Shown: one piece after another, positions 9,217 to 18,403 of the stretch | Layout of the letters: every line of letters begins with the position of its first letter | Position numbering within the stretch: position 1 is the first letter of the stretch | Origin: Bacteroidales bacterium | GTDB lineage: Bacteria > Bacteroidota > Bacteroidia > Bacteroidales > VadinHA17 | Length of the DNA: 36,721 bases | Direction: 5' to 3' | Assembly: GCA_021163295.1 (NCBI GenBank) | Contig: JAGGXD010000270.1 | Location: 1-36,721 of the forward strand | Notes under the pieces: generated by a model | The model's database searches: none | Told to the model about the DNA's origin: nothing | What the model saw: only the letters and a program-made list of their open reading frames with translations | Position numbers and translations under genes: made by a program

Positions 9217-10188
9217 ATGAAAGAGCTTCTGAAACATTATGATTTAGAGCCAACCGAAATTACGAAACTTGAGGGTTATTATGGAAGCTTAAATTATCAT
9301 GTAAAAGACAAAGACAATAATCATTACGTATTAAAGCATTATTCTGATCCTTCTGAACTGGCTTTGGTACAAGCGGAGTCAGAAATATTAAATACTATTT
9401 CCGGGAAATTGCCATTTAAAATTCCTGCAAATAGCCCCGGCAAACAAATATCGGTACATCAATATGCTGATAAGAGCTTTTCAAGGCTGTTGCCCTACAT
9501 AAAAGGATCTCTTTTATCAAAAGTAAATCATTCTCCCGGACTGCTTTATAATTTCGGCAAATCTATTGCTGAATTAGACAGATCTTTAGAAGGGATAAGA
9601 AATGCTGAAATTGAAAGCAGGAAATTCGCCTGGGATTTACAATTTTGTTTATTAAACAAGCCAAAGATAAAATACATAACCGATCCTTCGAAAGCCAAAC
9701 TTGTTGAGTATTATTTCGACCTGTTTGAGCACTTTGTTTTGCCTGAATTGGCTAATCTCAGATACAGCATAATTCATAATGACCTAAACGATTATAATAT
9801 ACTGACTGACGGAAATAAAATAACAGGGGTAATTGACTTCGGGGATATTGCTTATGCCCCACTTATAAACGAAATAGCAATAGCCCTCGCTTACATAATG
9901 TTGGGGAAAGAAAAACCCTTTGAAACAGCTAATCAGGTTATCAGGGGTTATCAAACTTTATATCCACTAAATAAAGAAGAATTGAAACTTCTTTACTATC
10001 TAATCCCTGCCAGAATTTGCACAAGTGTCTGTAATTCGGCTGAATTCAAAGCAAAAGGAAAAGATACCGAATACATTCTGGTTAACGAAAAACCAGCCTG
10101 GGCACTTCTCGAAAAATGGATAAGTTATAATCCGGTAATGGTAAAAAATCAGTTTTTAAAAGCAGCCTGTTATCCGTTAATAAATTAA
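9217..10188 (+). CDS. Aminoglycoside phosphotransferase (APH)-family kinase
   Basis: IIHNDLNDYNILTDGNKITGVIDFGDIAYAPLINEIAIALAYIML matches the APH catalytic loop and DFG-equivalent. Confidence 0.82.
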   Translation: MKELLKHYDLEPTEITKLEGYYGSLNYHVKDKDNNHYVLKHYSDPSELALVQAESEILNTISGKLPFKIPANSPGKQISVHQYADKSFSRLLPYIKGSLLSKVNHSPGLLYNFGKSIAELDRSLEGIRNAEIESRKFAWDLQFCLLNKPKIKYITDPSKAKLVEYYFDLFEHFVLPELANLRYSIIHNDLNDYNILTDGNKITGVIDFGDIAYAPLINEIAIALAYIMLGKEKPFETANQVIRGYQTLYPLNKEELKLLYYLIPARICTSVCNSAEFKAKGKDTEYILVNEKPAWALLEKWISYNPVMVKNQFLKAACYPLIN

Positions 10189-10213
10189 AATGAAAAAAGC
10201 GATGTGTTAAAAA

Positions 10214-11122
10214 TTATTTACCCCAGTAAACTCCCTCACCATAAACATGTATCGTATCAGTAGATGAACTATAACCGCCAAATATCCCTACTCCGCCTTC
10301 AACATTGGTATAAACACTTATTTTTTCCATAAAAGGATCTTCGTTTACCTCCATCTGTTTATAACATGTTGCGAGATATTTAAAATAATCCTCACTTATT
10401 GATTTTAAACTAATGCAAATTGATGTAGTATCGTAAAAATATTTTTCTACCGAGAAAACAAAATCATAAGTATTCCCATTAAATAAATAATCATTAAATA
10501 ACATTCCCATTCCCCATGAATCTTCTATAACAGAAGGGTCGCCGGGTTCATAATTCATAGTGTATTGTATTGTGTCTGTAATCATTTTATCCCCATTATT
10601 ATAAGTGTATATGTGAATTTCCTCCGGCATCAAAATATAATAGTTTTTTTCGTCAGGGTTATCCTTAAATCTTACTCTGAATTCCAGCTGCTCATCTTTG
10701 TAACCGTCAATATCAGTTTTTATTACTGAAGCAGTATCAATTGAAATGATATTAGTTTTTGCGGGTATATAACTTTCGGTTTCGGCTGTTCCCATACCGG
10801 GAACTGTTACTTTGATTTTGTACCTGTCTCCTGATGTTGGTTTTTGAATAGTTGATTTGTACCATCCATTATTCAAATAAGGTAAAGTATTAATTATATT
10901 ACCATTTTCATAAACCTCAACTGTAGCATTTTCAATTGCCTGAATATCATTATCTAAAATATAACAACTCTTGCTTACACTAACTTTTAATAAACTATCC
11001 GGATTGAACAGGCTATTTATTGTTATCATTCTTCCTTTATCAGGAATATCAATATAGACAGTTTTTTCACAGGCAATCAAAACTATTAATAATGTTAGTA
11101 CTAAATATAATTTCTTTCTCAT
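10214..11122 (-). CDS. DUF4249-family lipoprotein
   Basis: Lipobox (LLIVLIACEK); ENATVEVYENGNIINTLPYLNNGWY...; encoded directly downstream of a TonB receptor, the typical DUF4249 context. Confidence 0.75.
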   Translation of the reverse strand: MRKKLYLVLTLLIVLIACEKTVYIDIPDKGRMITINSLFNPDSLLKVSVSKSCYILDNDIQAIENATVEVYENGNIINTLPYLNNGWYKSTIQKPTSGDRYKIKVTVPGMGTAETESYIPAKTNIISIDTASVIKTDIDGYKDEQLEFRVRFKDNPDEKNYYILMPEEIHIYTYNNGDKMITDTIQYTMNYEPGDPSVIEDSWGMGMLFNDYLFNGNTYDFVFSVEKYFYDTTSICISLKSISEDYFKYLATCYKQMEVNEDPFMEKISVYTNVEGGVGIFGGYSSSTDTIHVYGEGVYWGK

Positions 11123-11134
11123 TTTCAGATGATC

Positions 11135-13501
11135 TTAAAATTCAAATTTATAGCTTACTGAAGGGATTACCGGGAACAGGCTAAGCTGTTTCAGTACCTG
11201 ATTGTTTTGATCATTTTGATAATTATGTTCATGAGTAAAATACAGGAAAAACGGATTTTGACGATTATATGCATTATATAATCCAAAACTCCAGGTTCGT
11301 TTACCCCATTTCTTTTCTTTATGTAAATTTACTCCTACATCAAGCCTGTGGTATGAAGGCATACGGAATCCGTTTCTGTTTTCAAAATACTCAATATCCC
11401 ACGCTTCCAAATATCCTTCCAGTGATCCTTCTAAGGAAGCATACCGTTCAATACCCAGAGTTGTGGCATTTCCTGTTCCGTAAACCCATGTTAAACCAAC
11501 ATCAACCTTATCATTAAATTTATGAGTAACTACGACACTTATATCATGTCGCCTGTCATATTTATATGGAAATGTTTTCCCAAAACCAATATTTTCAAAT
11601 TTACGTTCCGACCACGATAACGTATATCCTATCCATCCGGTAGTTTTGCCTAAATCCTTTTTTACAAGAAATTCTGCTCCGTAGCTCCATCCTTTGCCAA
11701 TTTCAATTTTATTCTCCCATTTATCTCCGGTAGAAAAGTAACTTGCACCTTCTTTATATTCAATTAAGTTATGCATATTCTTATAAAACCCTTCAATACT
11801 TACATCTATCTTATCGGTTAAAGCATAAACAGCACCGGCAGCAAATTGCCATGATCGCAGAGGATTAATAGTATCGGTAACAGGAACCCAAAGGTCTGTA
11901 GGCATATTTAATGTTGAATTTGTAAGTAAATGGATATATTGTGTCATTTTAGTCGCAGCAGCCTTAAACGATAATTTCTCATTGTACAAATAACGAATCG
12001 AAAATCTTGGTTCAAGTGAATGATATATTTTACCCTTTACAGAAAAATTTGAATAATGCAAACCTATATTTGACTTTATTTTAGATGCTAATTTAATATC
12101 ATCCTCAACATACATATAAAATTCATTAGCATAAATATTTTTGTTGCCGAAGGTAGTATCAATATCACTGTCAGAATTATCGGAAAGTACCCTGAAAGTA
12201 TTAATTCCAGGATTAAAAGTATGATATGTATTGTTTAATCCAAATCTGATATAATTATTTGGGTTTGGCAAATAATCAAAATCAATTTTCACTGCCCAGT
12301 CATAAATACCTGATGAATAATCAATACCATATTCGTCTTTTTTATTATCCACTTCATATATAGACTCCAAACCGGTTAAGAACTTAAATCTGCTATATGT
12401 TAAAGTTGTATTACTAAATAATTTATTGTTTAGTATATAATTCCAGCGTAAAGCAGATGTAATATTTCCCCATCTCAATTTGAAATTATTTTCTTCTTTA
12501 AAATTATAGCCCTTATCCTTAATAAATGCATATACTTTATCACTACCCATATATGAACTTAAATAAAGCCTGCTTCTATCCGAAAATTTATGATTTATCT
12601 TAGCATTTACATCATAGAAATAATATCCGGCTCTTAACCTGTCAATATCTTCAGATTTTGCCATAAAATATTGTATCGGATATGATAAGATATCAATATA
12701 TGTTCTGCGTCCGGATACAATAAACGATGTTTTATCCTTAATAATAGGGCCTTCAATAGCAAGTTTTGAAGAAATAATACCAACAGAACCTTCACCTTTT
12801 ATCTCTTTTGTATTACCTTCCTTCATTCTGATATCAAGAACAGACGATAACCTGCCGCCATAACGTGCAGGAAATCCACCTTTAGTAAGACTAACCGTGT
12901 TTATAGCATCAGCATTAAAAACGGAAAAAAATCCGAAAAGGTGATTTACATTATAAACAGGAACACCGTCTAATAATACAAGATTTTGGTCAGGCCCTCC
13001 TCCTCTCACATACAAACCACTTGCACCTTCACTTCCCGATTGAACCCCGGGCAATAATTGAATAGTTTTGATAATATCTACTTCGCCAAGTAGAACAGGA
13101 AGGTTCTTAATTGTTTCAACAGGAATTTCTATCCGGCTCATTTGTGTGCTTCTTACTTTTGATTGCACACTGTTACTTGTAATTGTAACTCCCTGTAGCT
13201 CAATTGATGCTTCTAATGGAATATCAATTTTTGTATCTTTTACAAGATTTATTTGTTTTTTGATTGGAGAATAACCGACAAATGAATATATCAGCTCTAT
13301 TTCACCTTCAGGAAGTGTTAAACTGTAAAATCCGTAATTATTGGATATTGTTCCTTTTAAGGTTTTCGAATCATAAATATTAGCATTTATCAGTTTCTCT
13401 CCTGAGCCTGCATCCTCAACAAAACCACTAATGGTGTGAACCTGAGCAAATAAACCTGACAGGTTCAATATCAAACATATAATAAATAATAATCTTCTCA
13501 T
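11135..13501 (-). CDS. TonB-dependent receptor (carboxypeptidase-like domain plus plug plus barrel)
   Basis: ORF extends to 13528, but the signal peptide starts at MRRLLFIICLILNLSGLFAQ (ATG at 13501). ISGFVEDAGSGEKLINANIYD; plug LPGVQSGSEGASGLYVRGGGPDQNLVLLDGVPVYNVNHLFGFFSVFN. Confidence 0.92.
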   Translation of the reverse strand: MRRLLFIICLILNLSGLFAQVHTISGFVEDAGSGEKLINANIYDSKTLKGTISNNYGFYSLTLPEGEIELIYSFVGYSPIKKQINLVKDTKIDIPLEASIELQGVTITSNSVQSKVRSTQMSRIEIPVETIKNLPVLLGEVDIIKTIQLLPGVQSGSEGASGLYVRGGGPDQNLVLLDGVPVYNVNHLFGFFSVFNADAINTVSLTKGGFPARYGGRLSSVLDIRMKEGNTKEIKGEGSVGIISSKLAIEGPIIKDKTSFIVSGRRTYIDILSYPIQYFMAKSEDIDRLRAGYYFYDVNAKINHKFSDRSRLYLSSYMGSDKVYAFIKDKGYNFKEENNFKLRWGNITSALRWNYILNNKLFSNTTLTYSRFKFLTGLESIYEVDNKKDEYGIDYSSGIYDWAVKIDFDYLPNPNNYIRFGLNNTYHTFNPGINTFRVLSDNSDSDIDTTFGNKNIYANEFYMYVEDDIKLASKIKSNIGLHYSNFSVKGKIYHSLEPRFSIRYLYNEKLSFKAAATKMTQYIHLLTNSTLNMPTDLWVPVTDTINPLRSWQFAAGAVYALTDKIDVSIEGFYKNMHNLIEYKEGASYFSTGDKWENKIEIGKGWSYGAEFLVKKDLGKTTGWIGYTLSWSERKFENIGFGKTFPYKYDRRHDISVVVTHKFNDKVDVGLTWVYGTGNATTLGIERYASLEGSLEGYLEAWDIEYFENRNGFRMPSYHRLDVGVNLHKEKKWGKRTWSFGLYNAYNRQNPFFLYFTHEHNYQNDQNNQVLKQLSLFPVIPSVSYKFEF

Positions 13502-13707
13502 CAAGGTATAAATATAGTTATCCTGCAATATTAAAATATATTATTCCGGATATTATTCTTGCAGGTTGAGTATTAAAGATTAGCCCTGGATTTCTAATAA
13601 TAAATATCGAATATCAAATAAAAAATGTTAAAGTTTGAATGAATAACGACAAGAATCAGGCCAATATTATCTATTCAGAAAATAAGTAAATTCAAGCCTG
13701 AACAGGA

Positions 13708-15954
13708 TTAATATTTCACTATCCTGCCGGATTCTACTCTTCTGCCATCAATTTCAATAACAAACAGATATATGCCCGAAGGAGTATTCGCTTCTGTATT
13801 TGTATTCCATTGAATATCCTTCTCTTCTGAAGCCATAATATTTGCAGAGAGAACCTTGACTTCTCTGCCCAGAAGATCGAAGACACGGATATTCAGGTGT
13901 CCATGTTCGGGAGAGTGAATACGGAAAGTTATATAATCGTGGAAGGGATTAGGATAAACATCAATATATATTTCAGAATACATACTAATTGTCCCTGACG
14001 GATCACATATACCAGGCATATTTGCATCCATCCATGATAAGCGGTTCAGAACCCAGTTATTCAGGTAGGTCATCTCTTCCTGCCAGGTATTACCAACAAA
14101 ATAATTTGGCCATACATAATTGCCCAAAATTTTCCATTTATTAAAATTCCTCTCTTGCGCTTCATCCAGGTAAACTCCAAGTGAATCGAAGATCACCTGG
14201 ACTGAGTCGTTATTAAATGGTCCTTGTCGTAAAGACTCCCATCTGCATTTGAGCAAATTTAATACTGAGGGATCCTCAAATAATCTTCTCCACCAATATA
14301 TCCTTCCCGGTTTATCATATATCCATCCATCAGTTTCCCAGGGACTCTCATCACCATTCTCATAGTTAACATTTCCATAACCCAGATTAAAATCCCAGAA
14401 AGGGCTCAAATACAGTTTCCCACCGTTACTATCCTTTTTCTTATACATAAAAGTACTGAACATATAAGCGTCAACCTCTTTGGCTAATTCTCTTATAATA
14501 AAATGATCGACAAATGAAGTGACATCAAGATATTTTATATAACCATATACAGGATCCTTAAAATTGCTGCTATTCACTGCATTTTCAAAATCCAGCATAA
14601 ACTTCTGGATATAAGCCTCCTGCACAGGGACAATATCCTTTCCCTTTGGATAGTAATACTGGAAAAACAAGGGGGAATAATCGGCATATGGCGGTATGGG
14701 ATAGGGATAAGAGGTCCATCCCAAGATATCCGGCTGATCTGTCTTATCAATCCTGATTATGTACCCTCCTGTAACATCATCTCCCGAAATATCTGTCTCT
14801 GTAAGTTTTGCAATATCAACACGGTTTTTATCCCTTTTTATCTTTTCCATCAAAATATATATTCCCCGGTACTCACCATTCAGAACCAGTTCACAAAACC
14901 GCGTATGTGGAGTCCAGTTTCCCATTTTATTGCCAAGATCATATGTTAATACATTACGGATAAGGCTTTTATCGGTATAGGGAGCATATAATATCCAATC
15001 GTTTTCTTCGGCCATACCCAGTAAGGATACGTTATTATTCTGACCATTATCATCCTGTGTTTCAAATAAATATGCCTTTTTTGGAAACATCATTGTTGAT
15101 GATCCTCTAAGTTCAATATTTATTTTACCTTCGTAACCATTAAAAGGATCGCTAACATTATTTCGTTGCCCGGAACCATTATCAACAATAGTCATATTTG
15201 CAGATATCCTTGGATCATTTAGAATTGGCAAACCCTGAGTATTAATAGAAACGATAGGGAGGTTAGATGATGAAAATACAACAGGGGGTTTAAACCAGGA
15301 AGGAATTTCGTTATAATATGTATTTGTATCATTAATACACACTGATAGAAAAACCCTGGAAGTCATATCCGATGAAGTATTGTTGAAATTATGTACCTGC
15401 ACAGACAGGATGTTTTCTCCCTCAATAAGAATATCTTTTATATTTGAACTACAAGTATAATATTCCGGATCAAATCCCTGATACATCTGGGCTTCCCTGT
15501 ATGTATAGGCTGTCTCGTTATAGGCAGGATGATCTCCGGCAATTCCAATATTTGCTCTGGCAATTTCGATATTGTTAATATATGCCACAAACGCATCGTC
15601 ATAATCAACATTTAGAATTAAATCAGAAATTCTTGCCGTATCAAATATCTCAAACGTTTTTCTCAGGTATAGTGACAAGGGTGGCACAAAACCAGAGATG
15701 TCAGAAATATCAGTTCCATCATCACCATCACCATAACCAATCCCTCCCGGTCCCTGAAGCCAATTATCATCATTAAATGAAAGGGTTCTCCATGTTGCAT
15801 CCGGCTCATATGTGCCCACAAAATACTTCCATGTTTGATAGTCACAAATAACTGTTTCCCAATGGCCAACCGGATATTCCTGAGATGAAAGTTGTCCCGG
15901 TATAAGGAAAGAGAATAAAAAGAAACCGGTTATTATATAATAATAGGTTTTCAT
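13708..15954 (-). CDS. CotH kinase-family secreted protein with C-terminal T9SS sorting domain
   Basis: CotH-like core (ELRGSSTMMFPKKAYLFETQD, EYRGIYILMEKIKRDKNRVDI, YLSPFWDFNLGYGN); C-terminal DVYPNPFHDYITFRIHS...RVFDLLGREV...PSGIYLFVIEIDGRRVESGRIVKY is a classic T9SS type A sorting domain. Confidence 0.9.
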   Translation of the reverse strand: MKTYYYIITGFFLFSFLIPGQLSSQEYPVGHWETVICDYQTWKYFVGTYEPDATWRTLSFNDDNWLQGPGGIGYGDGDDGTDISDISGFVPPLSLYLRKTFEIFDTARISDLILNVDYDDAFVAYINNIEIARANIGIAGDHPAYNETAYTYREAQMYQGFDPEYYTCSSNIKDILIEGENILSVQVHNFNNTSSDMTSRVFLSVCINDTNTYYNEIPSWFKPPVVFSSSNLPIVSINTQGLPILNDPRISANMTIVDNGSGQRNNVSDPFNGYEGKINIELRGSSTMMFPKKAYLFETQDDNGQNNNVSLLGMAEENDWILYAPYTDKSLIRNVLTYDLGNKMGNWTPHTRFCELVLNGEYRGIYILMEKIKRDKNRVDIAKLTETDISGDDVTGGYIIRIDKTDQPDILGWTSYPYPIPPYADYSPLFFQYYYPKGKDIVPVQEAYIQKFMLDFENAVNSSNFKDPVYGYIKYLDVTSFVDHFIIRELAKEVDAYMFSTFMYKKKDSNGGKLYLSPFWDFNLGYGNVNYENGDESPWETDGWIYDKPGRIYWWRRLFEDPSVLNLLKCRWESLRQGPFNNDSVQVIFDSLGVYLDEAQERNFNKWKILGNYVWPNYFVGNTWQEEMTYLNNWVLNRLSWMDANMPGICDPSGTISMYSEIYIDVYPNPFHDYITFRIHSPEHGHLNIRVFDLLGREVKVLSANIMASEEKDIQWNTNTEANTPSGIYLFVIEIDGRRVESGRIVKY

Positions 15955-15958
15955 TGAT

Positions 15959-15966
15959 CAAATATA
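15959..15966 (-). promoter_or_regulatory. Putative -7 element (TATATTTG) immediately upstream of the CotH gene
   Basis: Exact TAnnTTTG, 4 nt before the start codon at 15954. Confidence 0.35.
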
Positions 15967-16078
15967 GAAGAATTTCATGGAAATTTCAGTCGTACCGGTA
16001 ATAGCATACTCAAAAAGCAAGCACATATGCCCGGGAATCGAAATTTGAAATAATTGTAGCCAATTAGCCTGAAGTTTC

Positions 16079-16477
16079 TTACAATTTCACTTCCCTGCTG
16101 ATTTTTTCAGCTAGATCCATAAATTCTTCTTCACTGAATTTTAACTTTGGTCTGGAGAAACTAATATCCGATTCTGAATTAATAGGGATCAGATGTATAT
16201 GAGCATGAGGAACTTCAAGACCAAGTACCGCTACACCAATTCGTTTACAGGCAACCACTTTCTCAATTGCCCTTGCAATTTTTTTTGCAAAAACATTCAT
16301 TCCGGCGAGTAGATCATCTTCCATGTCAAACAAATAGTCGACCTCCTTTTTGGGAATAACCAATGTGTGTCCTTTCATAAGCGGGTTAATATCGAGGAAA
16401 GCATAAAAACGATCATCTTCGGCAATCCGGTAAGATGGTATTTCGTTTTTGACGATTTTTGAGAAAATAGTAGTCAT
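16079..16477 (-). CDS. HIT-family protein (histidine triad nucleotide hydrolase)
   Basis: TIFSKIVKNEIPSYRIAEDDRFYAFLDINPLMKGHTLVIPKKE...VPHAHIHLIPI (HxHxH triad). Start trimmed from 16498 to MTTIFSKIV. Confidence 0.93.
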   Translation of the reverse strand: MTTIFSKIVKNEIPSYRIAEDDRFYAFLDINPLMKGHTLVIPKKEVDYLFDMEDDLLAGMNVFAKKIARAIEKVVACKRIGVAVLGLEVPHAHIHLIPINSESDISFSRPKLKFSEEEFMDLAEKISREVKL

Positions 16478-16500
16478 AACCTGGAAGTTTTTTGACAAAA

Positions 16501-16962
16501 TTAACGTGAAATATGGATAATTTCAAACGGAATAGTACCTGAAGGAACTTTTATATCCACAACATCACCTGCTTTTTTGCCAAGCAGTCCTTTGGCAATA
16601 GGTGAAGTAATCGAAATTTTCCCTTCCTTCAAATTTGCTTCAGTTTCAGAAACAAGGATATATTCCATAACCTGGTTATTAGCCTTATTTTTTATCTTAA
16701 CCTTATTCATTATCTGTACATTGGATGTGTCAATCCTGTTTTTATCTACAAGTCGTGAATTTGCCAGGCTTTCCCTTAGCTTTGAAATCTTCATCTCCAA
16801 CATTCCCTGTGCTTCTTTAGCTGCGTGATATTCAGCATTTTCCGACAGATCACCTTTATCCCTGGCTTCTGCTATCAGCTTTGAAATGGCAGGTCTTTCA
16901 ACCTTTTCAAGTTGCTCAAGATCACTCTTCAGTTTTTTTAACCCTTCTTCTGAAAGATACAT
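16501..16962 (-). CDS. greA: Transcription elongation factor GreA
   Basis: MYLSEEGLKKLKSDLEQLEKVERPAISKLIAEARDKGDLSENAEYHAAKEAQGMLEMKI; C-terminal ISITSPIAKGLLGKKAGDVVDIKVPSGTIPFEIIHI. Start at 16962 (or 16971); the ORF track extends upstream to 17076. Confidence 0.95.
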   Translation of the reverse strand: MYLSEEGLKKLKSDLEQLEKVERPAISKLIAEARDKGDLSENAEYHAAKEAQGMLEMKISKLRESLANSRLVDKNRIDTSNVQIMNKVKIKNKANNQVMEYILVSETEANLKEGKISITSPIAKGLLGKKAGDVVDIKVPSGTIPFEIIHISR

Positions 16963-16991
16963 AACTCCCATAATACATTCTGTTATAGTAC

Positions 16992-17032
16992 AAAAAAAAA
17001 CAGAAAGAATTTCGGGGTTCCGAAACTCTTTC
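16992..17032 (-). terminator. Intrinsic terminator/attenuator-like hairpin in the greA leader
   Basis: Minus-strand RNA GAAAGAGUUUCGG-AACC-CCGAAAUUCUUUC (13 bp, one G-U wobble), then UG and nine U; ends 29 nt before the greA ATG at 16962. Confidence 0.65.
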
Positions 17033-17038
17033 ATGGTG

Positions 17039-17046
17039 CAAATATA
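17039..17046 (-). promoter_or_regulatory. Putative Bacteroidetes -7 element (TATATTTG) for greA
   Basis: Exact TAnnTTTG between the upstream gene's terminator-like repeat and the greA leader hairpin; -33 element unclear. Confidence 0.45.
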
Positions 17047-17086
17047 CCAATTTTTTAAATTCTGAAAATAATTCAAGAGAAAATAT

Positions 17087-17131
17087 TAGAAAAAGCAATT
17101 GTTTTTACTGCCTGATACACTGCTTTTTCTA
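17087..17131 (-). terminator. Putative intrinsic terminator of the 17129..17572 gene
   Basis: 11-bp perfect inverted repeat TAGAAAAAGCA...TGCTTTTTCTA, beginning at the stop codon of the minus-strand gene and followed by AUAUUUUCUC. Confidence 0.5.
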
Positions 17132-17572
17132 TTCATATTTCTTATTGATTATTTCAGAATAAATTATAGCTTTTTTCAGATCAAATTCATCCTTGATCTC
17201 ATTCATATCACTATCAAATTCATCTGGTATTTCACTAAATGGATTCACCTCTTCTGTTTCTTCTTCAAATACTTTCTCTGTTGGCTCAGCCTTTTTATCA
17301 GATTGATCTTCAAGGGTGGATGTAATTATAGAACCGTATTGTTCTCTTTCGGCTGTCTCAGTTGTTTTTTCCTTTTGAATATCGAAAGATTCTTCCTTAC
17401 TTTCATCCGTATCTGTTAAGCCTAATTTTTCGAAAAAGTCCATTCCGCCAGTCTCCCCGTTACCTGAGCCTCCTGGAATCTGTTTTGGATTCTTCTTTTT
17501 ACCAAGTACCCCTACCAAAATAATAATAGCAGTGATAATTATATACAATATAGAACTAGTACCGTCTTCCAT
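17129..17572 (-). CDS. Hypothetical protein with N-terminal transmembrane helix and acidic tail
   Basis: SSILYIIITAIIILVGVLGKKK followed by an acidic low-complexity region; start overlaps the upstream gene's stop (TAATG). Confidence 0.6.
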   Translation of the reverse strand: MEDGTSSILYIIITAIIILVGVLGKKKNPKQIPGGSGNGETGGMDFFEKLGLTDTDESKEESFDIQKEKTTETAEREQYGSIITSTLEDQSDKKAEPTEKVFEEETEEVNPFSEIPDEFDSDMNEIKDEFDLKKAIIYSEIINKKYE

Positions 17573-17898
17573 TATTTCTTAAATATTTTTCTGATTAGTC
17601 TTTTAAAAAATGGCTCGTGTTTACGCATTTGCCTGTTAAACTTTTCTGCATTTTTCCTTGATTGTTTCATTCGCTCCCGAACCTCTTTTGTCTGAATTTC
17701 ATATTGATGCTTCAGTCCATCTTTTCTTTCTTTCTCATAGACTTTTTCTCTTTTAATATCCGCCTGCTCAACTCTGTTTTCAGCTTTTCTCACCGTCCTT
17801 GACTTTCTTTGATGAAAACATCCCTGTGAAATAAACAGGATCATCACTATAAAAAGCAACCTTCCGAACAACAATTTAACTAACTTTGCATTGAACAT
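17572..17898 (-). CDS. Hypothetical basic, helical lipoprotein-like protein
   Basis: MFNAKLVKLLFGRLLFIVMILFISQGCFHQRK (lipobox-like), followed by a charged K/R/E-rich helix. Start trimmed from 17907. Confidence 0.55.
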   Translation of the reverse strand: MFNAKLVKLLFGRLLFIVMILFISQGCFHQRKSRTVRKAENRVEQADIKREKVYEKERKDGLKHQYEIQTKEVRERMKQSRKNAEKFNRQMRKHEPFFKRLIRKIFKK

Positions 17899-17922
17899 GG
17901 AACTCATGAAACAATTAAATCA

Positions 17923-18387
17923 TTGATATCAAAATTAAGTAAAATTTTATTAATTACTTTATCACTTCTCATTTTTGTTTCATGCGCAAAAAAAAAGGAG
18001 GAGATAATACCGAATACTTATGTAAATTTCACTATAAGACTGGATGATCCCATGTTTACCAACCTGCATGCAATTGGTAATTCTGTTATAATCACCAGCG
18101 AATATGCAGGAAGATCTTCAGCAGGGTATGATTATAACGGAATAATTGTATACCGTTTCTCTGAAGACGAATTTTATGCATTTGATCGTACATGCCCATA
18201 TAATATAAGCAATAGCATTTCTGTTACTACTGAGAATACAAGTGATCCTATTGCCAAATGCCCCGAATGCGGTTCAGAATATGTTCTGCCCAGTCTTGCT
18301 TTCCCCACCGAAAAGGGTCCTTCAAGAGTACCCTTAAAGCAATACAATACTAACTTTGATGGTGTAACAATATCAGTTTATAACTAA
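17923..18387 (+). CDS. Rieske-like fold lipoprotein with degenerate cluster ligands
   Basis: Lipoprotein signal (LLIFVSCAKK); GIIVYRFSEDEFYAFDRTCPYN...AKCPECGSEYVLP...PLKQYNTNFDGVTISVYN. Start codon TTG; no in-frame ATG upstream before a stop. Confidence 0.6.
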   Translation: MISKLSKILLITLSLLIFVSCAKKKEEIIPNTYVNFTIRLDDPMFTNLHAIGNSVIITSEYAGRSSAGYDYNGIIVYRFSEDEFYAFDRTCPYNISNSISVTTENTSDPIAKCPECGSEYVLPSLAFPTEKGPSRVPLKQYNTNFDGVTISVYN

Positions 18388-18403
18388 TCAGTCAATAACC
18401 GGC

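Noticed and set aside
9217-10188. Aminoglycoside resistance gene
   Set aside because: The APH fold is shared by many housekeeping small-molecule kinases; nothing in the context (no mobile element) supports resistance.
13590-13630. Degenerate AATATCGAATATCAAATA intergenic repeat
   Set aside because: Only about two imperfect units; too short to support a repeat call.
15582-15776. Plus-strand ORF with a HHHHHH run
   Set aside because: Antisense to the well-supported CotH gene; the His run is the reverse complement of a GDGDDGTD-coding stretch. No independent signal.
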